From positions 124,001 through 188,000 of the forward strand of contig JADKAW010000002.1 of assembly GCA_016719055.1 (NCBI GenBank): DNA of 64,000 nt, read 5' to 3'. Position numbers and translations under genes: made by a program. Below the pieces are notes generated by a model that was not told the origin of the DNA, did no database searches, and saw only the letters and a program-made list of their open reading frames with translations. This document shows positions 55,592-64,000 of the stretch, piece by piece. The DNA is from Candidatus Rhodoferax mariagerensis (GTDB lineage Bacteria > Pseudomonadota > Gammaproteobacteria > Burkholderiales > Burkholderiaceae_C). Position 1 is the stretch's first letter; each line of letters opens with the position of its first letter.

Positions 55592-58500
55592 TCATGCCAT
55601 CAACTGCACATTGCCCCCCGCCGCCGTAGTGTTGACGGTAATCGTCTGCTCGGCGCAAAAGCGATACAGGTAATGCGGCCCGCCGGCTTTGGGGCCAGTA
55701 CCACTCAGGCCCTCGCCGCCAAACGGCTGCACGCCCACCACCGCACCAATCTGGTTGCGGTTGATGTACACATTGCCAATGTGGGCCGCATGGGCCAGCT
55801 GCTGGGCGCGGCTGTCAATGCGGGTCTGGATGCCGATCGTCAGGCCATAGCCGAGCGCATTGATTTGTTCAATCACCGCCAGCGGGTCGCCCTTCCAGCG
55901 CACGATGTGTAACACCGGGCCAAAAATTTCAGCCTTCAGGTCGCTGATGCTGCTGACTTCATAAGCCTTCGGGGTGATCAGGTTTGCTACTGCATTAGTA
56001 GCTTGCATCGATTTTCCTGCTTGGGCTGGAAGCTGTTTTGCTTCAGTATCCAGGCGCTTCAGGTGCTGTGTGATACCCGCAAACGCTTCGGCATCAATCA
56101 CCGGCCCGACATCGGTGGCCAGGTCGCACGGGTCACCGGCCACCAGCTCGCGCGCCGCGCCACACACCATCTCGATCACATGCTCGGCAATTTCCTCGTG
56201 CACACACAGCAGTCGCAGCGCCGAACAGCGCTGGCCGGCACTGCGAAAGGCGCTTTGCATCACGGCGTCACACACCTGCTCGGGCAGCGCCGTGCTGTCC
56301 ACCAGCATGGCGTTGATACCGCCGGTCTCAGCAATCAACGGCACGATCGGGCCGTCTTTGGCCGCCAGCGTGCGGTTGATCAGTTTGGCCACCGGGGTGG
56401 ACCCGGTAAACACCACACCGGCCACGCCGGGCGCAGCCACCAGGGCGGCACCGACCGTTTCACCTGGGCCATGCAGCAGTTGCAAGGCGCCTTCGGGCAC
56501 GCCGGCGGCGTGAAGCAGCTTGACGGCTTCCAATGCCACGCCGGGTGTTTGCTCAGCCGGTTTGGCCAGCACGGTGTTGCCTGTGGCCAGGGCGGCGGCC
56601 ACCTGGCCCAAAAAGATCGCCAGTGGAAAGTTCCAGGGGCTGATGCAGACCCAGGGGCCGCGCCCGGTCAGGCTTAGCACATTGCTCTCACCCGTCACGC
56701 CCAGTAGCACCGGGCCTTCCATGCCGGGCATGATTTGCGGCTGCATGATGCGCTCGGCCTGCCACGCGTAGTAACGCAAAAAGTCAATCGCTTCGCGCAC
56801 CTCGCCCACCGCGTCGCCCCAGGTCTTGAAGGCTTCCTTGACCAGCAGCGCGCTAAAGCGTGGCAGCTCGGCTTGCAGCGCGTCAGCGGCGCGGCGCAAC
56901 ATGGCAGCGCGTTCTGCCACCGGCAATTTGCTCCATTGTTGATAGCTGGCAGCGCTGATGGATAGAGCGCTAGAGGCCAATTTGGCATCAAACTCTGGCA
57001 CCACTGGCACTTGCACGCCCGCATAAGCCGCCAGCAGCGGGTCGCGCATGGCGGGCACGGTCAGGTCAACGCCGGTGCTGTTGGCGCGCTGCCAGCCAAA
57101 CAGGTCGGGCGGCAAGGGCAATGACGCTTGCGACTCCAGGCGCAGTGGCGACACCAGCAGATCCTGAATCGGCACCGACTCATCCGCCAACTGGTGCACA
57201 AATGACGAGTTGGCACCGTTTTCCAGCAGGCGGCGCACCAGATAAGCCAGCAAGTCCTTGTGCGCCCCCACAGGCGCGTAAACCCGGCAGGCCACCCGCG
57301 GGTTTTTTAGCACCTCGCCATACACGCCTTCGCCCATGCCGTGCAGGCGCTGCAGCTCAAACCTGTCACCGGTGTTGTCCGCAACCGGGCCGCTACCAGC
57401 CGCAGGCGCCTTGCTCGCCATCTGCAAAATGGCCGCTACGGTGGCAGCGTTGTGGGTGGCAAACTGCGGGTAGATGGCATCAGGTGCGTCCAGCAGTGCC
57501 TTGGCACAGGCCAGGTAACTCACGTCGGTGTGATGTTTGTGCGTGAACACCGGGTAATGGGGCAGGCCCAGCTCTTGTGCTCGCTTGATCTCGGCGTCCC
57601 AATAGGCGCCTTTGACCAAGCGGCACATCAGGCGCAGCTTGTACTGGCGTGCCAGTGCGGTCACATGTTCGATCAGTTCCAGTGCGTTGGTCTGGTAGGA
57701 CTGCATCGCCAGTCCAAAGCCGCGCCACTGCGGACAGTGCTGCGCCACCTGGGCGGCCAGCGCTTCAAACACTGCCAGCGACAGCTCCAGCCGGTCGACT
57801 TCTTCGGCGTCGATGGTCAGGTTGATATTGGCCTGGGCGGCGCGCTGGCACAGGCCCCACACGCGCGGCACCAGTTCGGCCATGACCCGTGCGCGCTGGG
57901 CATCTTCGTAACGCGGGTGCAGTGCGCTGAGTTTGATGGATATGCCATCATTTTGCTCACAAGCCCTTGCTGTATCTGCGCTGGCAGCTATGGCGCTGAT
58001 AGCGTTCTGGTAGCTTGTCAGGTGCGCCAGTGCGTCGGCATCGGTGCGTGAGCCCTCACCCAGCATGTCGTAGCTGTAGCGCAGCTTGGGCATTTTGCGT
58101 TGAGCCGATCTGGCCTCGGCCATGCCTTCGGTCATGGTCTGCCCCAATACAAACTGGCGCCCCAGCAACTGCACCGCTCGCAGCGTGGCGGCCACCACCG
58201 TGCGTGCGCCCAGTTTGGCAATCAATCCGGGCTCGGTGGCTGGGCCATTGCCAGGGGCAGCCGGCAAAAAGTGCTTGCTCATGGCAATGGCCGTGCTCGA
58301 CAGGCGCGACAACACCTTGTCGCTGCTGCCGTCAAAGTCGGCTCGACCCAATTGGTCGGCAGTCAGTGCAATGGCGGTTTCGGCGTCGGGCACGCGCAGC
58401 AGGGCTTCGGCCAGGCGCATCAGGGCCAGGCCTTCGGCGCTGCTGATCGGGTATTCCTTGAGCAGGCTTTCCATGGCCCAGAACGGCGGCGGATTGTCGC

Positions 58501-58624
58501 GCACCGCTTGCACCCAGGGGGAAGCCGCGCGGGCCACAGCCGCCCAGTCCAGGGCGCGGCTCAAAGACTCAAGCAGACTCGCGACGACTTGCGGTTCAGC
58601 ACGATATGGGTTGGGAAGACGCAT
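55592..58624 (-). CDS. putA: Bifunctional proline dehydrogenase / P5C dehydrogenase
   Basis: A 1,010-residue PutA that oxidises proline to glutamate. ATG 58624 (MRLPNPYRAEPQVV) has AAGGAG about 11 bases upstream; the frame continues 13 codons further. The FAD-dependent PRODH half shows ISIKLSALHPRYEDAQRARV, TIDAEEVDRLELSL and RLVKGAYWDAEIKRAQELG. The aldehyde dehydrogenase half has SPWNFPLAIFLGQ, VFTGSTPVA, ETGGINAM, and the catalytic Cys in RSAGQRCSALR. No N-terminal ribbon-helix-helix DNA-binding domain is present, so it is a short PutA without autoregulation. Dispersed-repeat-like stretches occur within the gene (about 55985, 56940 and 57955) without breaking the frame. Confidence 0.92.
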   Translation of the reverse strand: MRLPNPYRAEPQVVASLLESLSRALDWAAVARAASPWVQAVRDNPPPFWAMESLLKEYPISSAEGLALMRLAEALLRVPDAETAIALTADQLGRADFDGSSDKVLSRLSSTAIAMSKHFLPAAPGNGPATEPGLIAKLGARTVVAATLRAVQLLGRQFVLGQTMTEGMAEARSAQRKMPKLRYSYDMLGEGSRTDADALAHLTSYQNAISAIAASADTARACEQNDGISIKLSALHPRYEDAQRARVMAELVPRVWGLCQRAAQANINLTIDAEEVDRLELSLAVFEALAAQVAQHCPQWRGFGLAMQSYQTNALELIEHVTALARQYKLRLMCRLVKGAYWDAEIKRAQELGLPHYPVFTHKHHTDVSYLACAKALLDAPDAIYPQFATHNAATVAAILQMASKAPAAGSGPVADNTGDRFELQRLHGMGEGVYGEVLKNPRVACRVYAPVGAHKDLLAYLVRRLLENGANSSFVHQLADESVPIQDLLVSPLRLESQASLPLPPDLFGWQRANSTGVDLTVPAMRDPLLAAYAGVQVPVVPEFDAKLASSALSISAASYQQWSKLPVAERAAMLRRAADALQAELPRFSALLVKEAFKTWGDAVGEVREAIDFLRYYAWQAERIMQPQIMPGMEGPVLLGVTGESNVLSLTGRGPWVCISPWNFPLAIFLGQVAAALATGNTVLAKPAEQTPGVALEAVKLLHAAGVPEGALQLLHGPGETVGAALVAAPGVAGVVFTGSTPVAKLINRTLAAKDGPIVPLIAETGGINAMLVDSTALPEQVCDAVMQSAFRSAGQRCSALRLLCVHEEIAEHVIEMVCGAARELVAGDPCDLATDVGPVIDAEAFAGITQHLKRLDTEAKQLPAQAGKSMQATNAVANLITPKAYEVSSISDLKAEIFGPVLHIVRWKGDPLAVIEQINALGYGLTIGIQTRIDSRAQQLAHAAHIGNVYINRNQIGAVVGVQPFGGEGLSGTGPKAGGPHYLYRFCAEQTITVNTTAAGGNVQLMA

Positions 58625-58663
58625 GGCAAAAGGCTCCTTGGAAACAACAATAAACACTATCAT

Positions 58664-59042
58664 CGTGGAATAAGTAACTAATATTTCACTAAAAAAGTTT
58701 TACTTTGTAGACAATCATTTATCTTTCATTTGAATTTTGTCAAAAAGACGCTGATTCAACCTTGGCCATCGGTCCGGTTGCTTCAGGCGTCTCAGCCAGG
58801 GGGTACACCAGTTTGGCCATGATGCATGATCATGGCCGTGCCCAGGGTGGCGCGGGTGCGACTCCAAGTGATGTGGCAACGTAGAAAACCAAAGATTCAC
58901 GACCAATCAAGTGGGGTGGCTCAAACCCGGCCCGGTGATGGGGCCATGTGCATGCGGGTCGCATGACCCAATCACCGGGCCTGACACCGTCACCCAATCA
59001 ACCCATTTGAGAAAACACCTGCCAGCTATTCAACAGCTCACA
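58664..59042. other. Gene-free stretch with an inverted repeat
   Basis: No gene is supported. It contains the putA promoter side at its left and an inverted repeat at 58929-58981 at its right. Confidence 0.4.
58929..58981. repeat. Nested inverted repeat A
   Basis: Perfect 11-bp arms GGCCCGGTGAT (58929-58939) and ATCACCGGGCC (58971-58981), with GGGG/CCC extending the pairing, enclose a small inner hairpin CATGCG-GGT-CGCATG. No T-run follows, so it is not a standard terminator. Confidence 0.65.
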
Positions 59043-59134
59043 CAATCAGTCGGGTGATACGCTTTGCGTAGGTCAAGGAGGAGACCGCGTAGCGGTCGGG
59101 GGACACGAAGCAAAGCGTATCGCCCGGCTGATTG
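59043..59134. repeat. Nested inverted repeat B
   Basis: Two 25-bp arms (59043-59067 and 59110-59134; core GATACGCTTTGC / GCAAAGCGTATC) match at 23 positions and enclose an inner hairpin GACCGC-GTA-GCGGTC at 59082-59096. It lies about 190 bp upstream of the kinase gene, with no coding content. It may be a mobile palindrome or a structured leader. Confidence 0.65.
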
Positions 59135-59326
59135 CCACCACCCGTGCGCGGCCTGCCCAGGCTCCATGACCGCCTGCGTGCCAGGTGGGTCTCATTCGAG
59201 AGAAGTCCACATAACTTTGAATCGCACCCGGGTGGCGCAGCGTGTTGCGCCAGGCGCTGCTTTTTCAGGCCGCTGATTTTGGGGCGCAATTTTGGCCGGG
59301 GTTCACGGCTATCATTTGGACCACTC

Positions 59327-62300
59327 ATGGACCCATCACATCCTGTCACCAAACCCCTGGCGTGGCGGTCGCTTCAGACCCGTGTCACGTTGTTGACGCT
59401 GTGTGTGCTGGTGGTCTGCATCTGGTCGCTGTATGCGTATGTCAGCCGCCAGCTGCACGACGACATCGAGCGCATGGTGGGCGAGCAACAACAGGCCACC
59501 GTGGCCCTGCACGCCAGCGAGATCAACCGCAGCCTGTTCGAGCGCATGGTGACGCTTGAAAAAGTCACCCAGCTGTTTGCCCCGGTCATGACCGCCAGCC
59601 CCGGTGAACTGCAAACACTGATGAACGAGCGACCGGCCTTGCCCGGCATGTTCAATGGCGGCTTTTTCATCACGGATGCCCAAGGCACGGCCATTGCCTC
59701 CATCCCGCTCGATGCCACCCGGGTCGGCATGAATTACCTCGAACTTGACCATGTCAGCAGCGTGCTCAAGGACGGCAAAAGCAAAATCAGCAAACCGACC
59801 CTTGGCAAGGCGCTGAATTCGCCGGTGGTGTCGATTGCCGTGGCAATTCGTGACGCGCAGGGCAAGATACTGGGTGCCCTGGTGGGTGTGATCGACCTGG
59901 CCCGGCCCAACTTCATGGATGCCATCATGTCGGCGCGTTATGGCAAATCGGGGGGCTACATCCTGATCGCCAAACAGTGGCGCCAGGTGGTCACCGCCAC
60001 CAACCGCGACCGTGTCCTGCAACAATTGCCTGCGCCTAGTGTCAACCCGGATATTGACCGCTACTTGAAAGACTTTGAAGGCACCAGTGTGTTGTTTGAT
60101 CCGCAGGGTGTTCAGGTGATGGCCTCGGCAGCCAGCGTCCGGGTGGCCGATTGGGTGCTGGTGGCGGCCTTGCCGGTCGACGAGGCCTTTGCCCCCGTGC
60201 ACAACCTCAATCGCAACATGGCCATGGCCGCCCTGGTTGCCAGCTTGCTGGCTGGCGCGCTGATCTGGTGGCTGCTGCGCCATCAGTTGGTCCCCCTGCA
60301 CACCGCATTTCGGGCGCTCAAGGCGCAAGCCCTGTCGGCAGATCCACTCACGCCCTTGCCCAAAGTCCATGACGACGAAATCGGGCTGCTGATCGACGGC
60401 TTTAACCGACTACTGCTGGACCTGAACGGGCGCGAAGCCGATCTGGCCCACAGCCAGCTGCAAATGCGGGGGTTGCTTGACAGCCTGCGCGACGCCCAAC
60501 GGGTGGCACAGCTGGGCAACTGGACCTTGAATCTGTCCAATGGCGCGCTACATTGGAGCGACGAGATTTTTCGCATCTTCGAAATTGATCCGACGCAGTT
60601 CGGTGCGACCTACGAGGCCTTTCTCAATGTCATACACCCTGAGGACCGTGACCGCGTGAACCAGGCTTTTTCTGACTCACTGGTGACCCGGTTGCCGTAT
60701 CAGATTCAGCACCGCCTTCGCATGCCTGACGGGCGTATCAAGTGGGTGGACGAGCGCTGCCGCAGTGAATTCGACGCTGCCGGCAAGGCCTTGCGCGCGG
60801 TGGGCACGGTGCAGGACATTACCGACCAAAAATTGGCTGAAGCCGCTTTGGCCGACGCGCGCGATCTGCTGATGACAGTGATTGACCTGATCCCGATGCG
60901 GGTTTTCTGGAAAGACACCGAGCTGCGCTACCTTGGGTGCAACACGGTTTTTGCCCAGGATGCAGGGCTGCAGCACCCGTCTGAGCTGATCGGCAAAGAC
61001 GACTACAACATGGGGTGGGCCGCCCAGGCCGATGCCTACCGCGCCGATGACCGCAGCGTCATCGACGAAGGGCGCATCAAACTGTTTTTTGACGAGGCGC
61101 AGACCACCCCGGATGGCCGGACCATTTTTTTGCGCACCTCCAAGATGCCGTTGCGAAACCAAAGCGGCGCACTGATCGGTGTGCTGGGCGTGTACGAAGA
61201 CGTCACCCAGCGCAAAGCCGCCGAGATGCAGGTGCGCCAGCTGTCGCTGATCGTGGAGCAAAGCAACGAGAGCATTCTGATCACCGACCTAGACGGCAAT
61301 ATCCAATACGTCAACCAGACGTTTGAACACACCACCGGGTATGTCCGGGCTGAAGTGATTGGCCGTAACCCGCGGCTGTTGAGTTCTGGCCGGACCTCGT
61401 CCAAAACCTACGAGGCCCTTTGGTATGCCCTGAAAAATGGCCAAAGCTGGACTGGCGAGCTGATCAACCGGCGCAAAGATGCCAGCGTGTATGTCGACCG
61501 CGCCCTGATCACCCCGCTGCGTGATCAGGACGGCACAGTATCGTGTTATGTCTCGGTGCAGCGCGACATCACCGAAGAAAAAAGCATTGCCCAGGAGTTG
61601 GACAACTACCGGCACAGCCTGGAGGCTCAGGTCGCCCAGCGCACCGGAGAATTGACGCGTGCCCGGCTGTTGGCCGATGAAGCCAACCGCGCCAAGTCCG
61701 AGTTTCTGGCCAACATGAGCCACGAAATCCGCACCCCCATGAACGGTGTGGTGGGCATGGTCGAGGTGCTGCGGCAAACCGGACTCGATGCCAGCCAGAT
61801 GCGCATGCTTGAGACCATCAGCCATTCGTCGATGGCGCTGCTGGCCTTGCTCAATGACATCCTTGATTTCTCAAAAATTGAGGCGGGCAAGCTTGAGATC
61901 GAGCAGGTGCCCACGCCGCTGCGCGAAATTGTCGAAGAGGTGGTGCTGCTGATGCTGCACCAGGCCTTGCACAAAAATGTCGAACTGAGCCTGTTTGTTG
62001 ATCCGACCCTGCCGCGTTGGGTGCTTTCTGACCCGACCCGTTTGCGCCAGATATTGCTCAACTTGCTGGGCAATGCGCTCAAGTTGTGCCCCCCAGCGTG
62101 GGCAAGGTGGCGATTCATGTGCAACCGGCTATGCGCGCCGACGGCAGTGCCTGGTTTGCACTGACGGTGATGGACAACGGCATTGGCATGAGCGCAGCGG
62201 TGCTTGAAAAACTGTTTCAACCGTTCCGGCAGGCTGACGCCAGCACCGTGCGCAAGTTTGGCGGCACCGGGCTGGGTTTGTCCATTACCCAGCGGCTGGT

Positions 62301-63609
62301 GGACATGATGGATGGCCAGATCCGCGTGAAAAGTGCACCGGGGGCGGGCTCGGAGTTTCGGGTCGATTTGCCCCTGCTGCAAGCGCTGGCGCAGGTCAAC
62401 CAGGTCAGCCTTGCTGTGCCTGATCTGACTGGTCTGCACGTGGTGCTGGTGTCGCAGGAGCTAACCTGCACCACGCTGGCACAAAGTTATCTGGGTTCGG
62501 CGGGTGCCAGCGTGGTGGTGCTGCCAGACCTGCCCGCGGCGCAGCTGCGCCTGGCCGAGTTACCGCCAAACTCTGTGCTGCTGATGGATGCTGTGGGTAG
62601 CAGCAGCTTGCCCGTGGTGGCCGAGGTGGTGGCACCTGCCCGGGTGGTGTATCTGGTGCATCGTGCCCAGAATGACGTTGCGCCGTCGGCGGCCTGTGTG
62701 CCGGTGGGTCCGTTGTTGTACCTTGAGCTGTTGCGCAGTGTGGCACGTGCCAGTGGTCAAAGTGGTCAGGACCTTGCTGACTGGGCAGACCCGGTGCGCG
62801 TGGTCAAGCAGCGCAAGGCCCCCAGCGTGCAAGAGGCAAAGCGCACCGGGCGCCTGATTCTGGTGGCCGAGGACAACGAGACCAATCGCGATGTGATGCA
62901 GGAGCAGTTGCGCTTACTGGGTTATGCGGCAGAGGTGGCCGAAGACGGCGAAACCGCGCTGCGCATGTGGGAAAAATCAAACTACGCCTTGCTGCTGACC
63001 GATTGCCACATGCCCAGAATGGACGGTTTTGAGCTGACCGCGGCGATTCGCCAGGCAGAGCCACCCGGCATTCACCTGCCGATTGTGGCCATCACGGCCA
63101 ATGCCTTGCAGGGCGAAGCGCAGCGCTGCCGTGATCGTGGCATGGACGACTATCTGTGCAAGCCGCTGCAAATGGCGCAACTCGGTGCCATGCTGGACAA
63201 ATGGTTGCCCTTGCAGGTGCAACCCCAAACCTTAGCCACCTGGGACGCTAGCGCGCTCAACGCCCTGGTCGGGCCCAACCCGGTGTTGTATGCACGTTTG
63301 CTCGACAAGTTTGTGGTGAATGCGCAAAAGCAGGTCATCGCGATTGAAGTCGCCGCCGCCGCACAAGACTGTGCCGGGCTGGCTGGCGTGGCCCACGCCC
63401 TGAAGTCCGCCGCGCGGGCGGTAGGCGCACTGGCCTTGGGTGAGCTGTGTGAAAGCCTGGAGGCCGCCGGCTGGGCCAATGACAGCGCCACTTGCCACGA
63501 CCTGTCACAGCAGCTGCCCGAGGTGTTTTCGCTGGCCGCCCAGCATATTGCTGCGCGCGACGACAATTCGTCAGGCACCACCACGCCAGGGGAGCCCCAT
63601 GAAGTTTGA
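59327..63609 (+). CDS. Hybrid sensor histidine kinase with PAS, receiver and Hpt domains (frameshifted)
   Basis: About 1,427 residues if repaired. Start MDPSHPVTKPLAWRS (59327) precedes the first membrane helix. In order: periplasmic sensor domain (about 45-300) between two membrane helices, a HAMP-like stretch, three PAS domains (about 380-500, 520-640 and 645-760), HisKA with NMSHEIRTPMNGVVG, HATPase (TVMDNGIGMS, KFGGTGLGLSI), a receiver (VAEDNETNRDV, LLTDCHMPRMDG), and a C-terminal Hpt domain with AHALKSAARAVGA. At 62089-62094 a run of six C should be seven: after NLLGNALKL the frame breaks, and the ATPase continues in another frame. Such kinases relay phosphate to a separate response regulator. 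The next gene overlaps its stop. Confidence 0.85.
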
Positions 63610-64000
63610 AAGCCTTTTTCAGCAGCCCAAGGCCTTGCCGGCCATGCCGCGCGTGGTGCAGGTACTGATATCAAGTTTTGACGACGACATCGTGCACGTC
63701 GATACCCTGACCGGCTTGATTTCGGGCGACCCCGTGATCAGCGCCAAGCTGCTGCGCCTGGCCAACTCGGCTTATTTCAGGTTGCCACAGGGGGTGAGCT
63801 CGGTACGCCTGGCGGTGCAGCACTTAGGCTATGTGAACGTGCGTTCGCTGGTCATCCGCATTGGCTTGCAGAGCCTTTTTGTCAATTTGCCCACGCCCTG
63901 GCTCCGGGTGTTCTGGCAGCACAGCCTGCAAACCGCCTGCGCCGCCCGCCACTGGGCGGTGCCGGCGGGTGTGGATGCCGAGTTGGCCCACACCCTGGGT
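63599..64000 (+). CDS. HDOD-domain protein, partial at window end
   Basis: The first 134 residues of an HDOD protein: MKFESLFQQPKALPAMPRVV, LTGLISGDPVISAKLLRLANSAYF, then SSVRLAVQHLGYVNVRSLVIRIGLQ. It overlaps the end of the kinase gene by 11 bp, so the two are translationally coupled and probably act in one pathway. The window ends before the C-terminus, where HDOD proteins often carry an output domain. Confidence 0.85.
   Translation, partial: MKFESLFQQPKALPAMPRVVQVLISSFDDDIVHVDTLTGLISGDPVISAKLLRLANSAYFRLPQGVSSVRLAVQHLGYVNVRSLVIRIGLQSLFVNLPTPWLRVFWQHSLQTACAARHWAVPAGVDAELAHTLG

Noticed and set aside
59336..60370. A 344-residue minus-strand open frame opposite the hybrid kinase
   Set aside because: Shadow of the sensor domain; no start signal or family match.

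Overview
The window looks like a chromosomal segment of a betaproteobacterium, most likely Comamonadaceae (Rhodoferax/Polaromonas-like). This is inferred from protein flavour, moderately high G+C, the short 'TAGCT...AGCGC...' dispersed repeats common in that family, and a lifestyle mix of an anaerobic 2-oxoacid oxidoreductase with an FNR-type box, a B12-dependent ribonucleotide reductase, NtrC/sigma-54 control of ammonium uptake, and many sensor proteins. No rRNA, tRNA or CRISPR array was seen.

Layout. 1-6.3 kb: a decayed IS110-type transposase end, a bacteriohemerythrin gene, and divergently from it an operon for a 2-oxoacid:acceptor oxidoreductase (gamma, alpha, beta, and a GltD-ferredoxin fusion that probably makes it NAD(P)-linked) plus a universal stress protein, preceded by a near-perfect FNR box. 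6.3-14 kb: class II ribonucleotide reductase nrdJ behind two NrdR-like boxes, an aminotransferase, a small MscS channel, and an unusual ferritin-like/ferredoxin/double-CDGSH fusion. 14.3-23.8 kb: a signalling/conflict-like cluster. A secreted protein and a CHASE2 membrane protein lie on the minus strand; on the plus strand follow a secreted caspase-MORN protein and then a tight run of a haem-binding HAMP sensor, a TIR protein, a 4-TM SLATT-like protein, a SLOG-domain protein and an aquaporin. This is the best candidate here for an undescribed system.

24-37.5 kb: comM/yifB, glnK-amtB with a sigma-54 promoter and NtrC site, a FIST-domain sensor, an Rpn/PDDEXK nuclease-like protein, a very large secreted protein with an LCAT-like hydrolase domain, and a Phd-VapC toxin-antitoxin pair. 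37.6-43.7 kb: two nested IS21-family elements. The outer one (GTGCGAC target duplication) carries a small passenger gene that has been split by the inner one (TGCTGGT target duplication); removing the inner element and one target copy restores the passenger frame exactly. 44.2-51.3 kb: a type III-like restriction-modification locus with a toxin-antitoxin pair between mod and res. 51.3-64 kb: clustered palindromic repeats, a pRiA4b ORF-3-like protein, a truncated lipoprotein, an HDOD protein coupled to a class III cyclase, a small hairpin-ended element, putA, two nested inverted repeats, a large hybrid histidine kinase, and a second HDOD protein cut by the window end.

Three otherwise intact genes (porB, the LCAT-like giant, the hybrid kinase) each carry a one-base indel at a run of C. 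This may mean assembly error rather than biology and should be checked before any of them is called a pseudogene.
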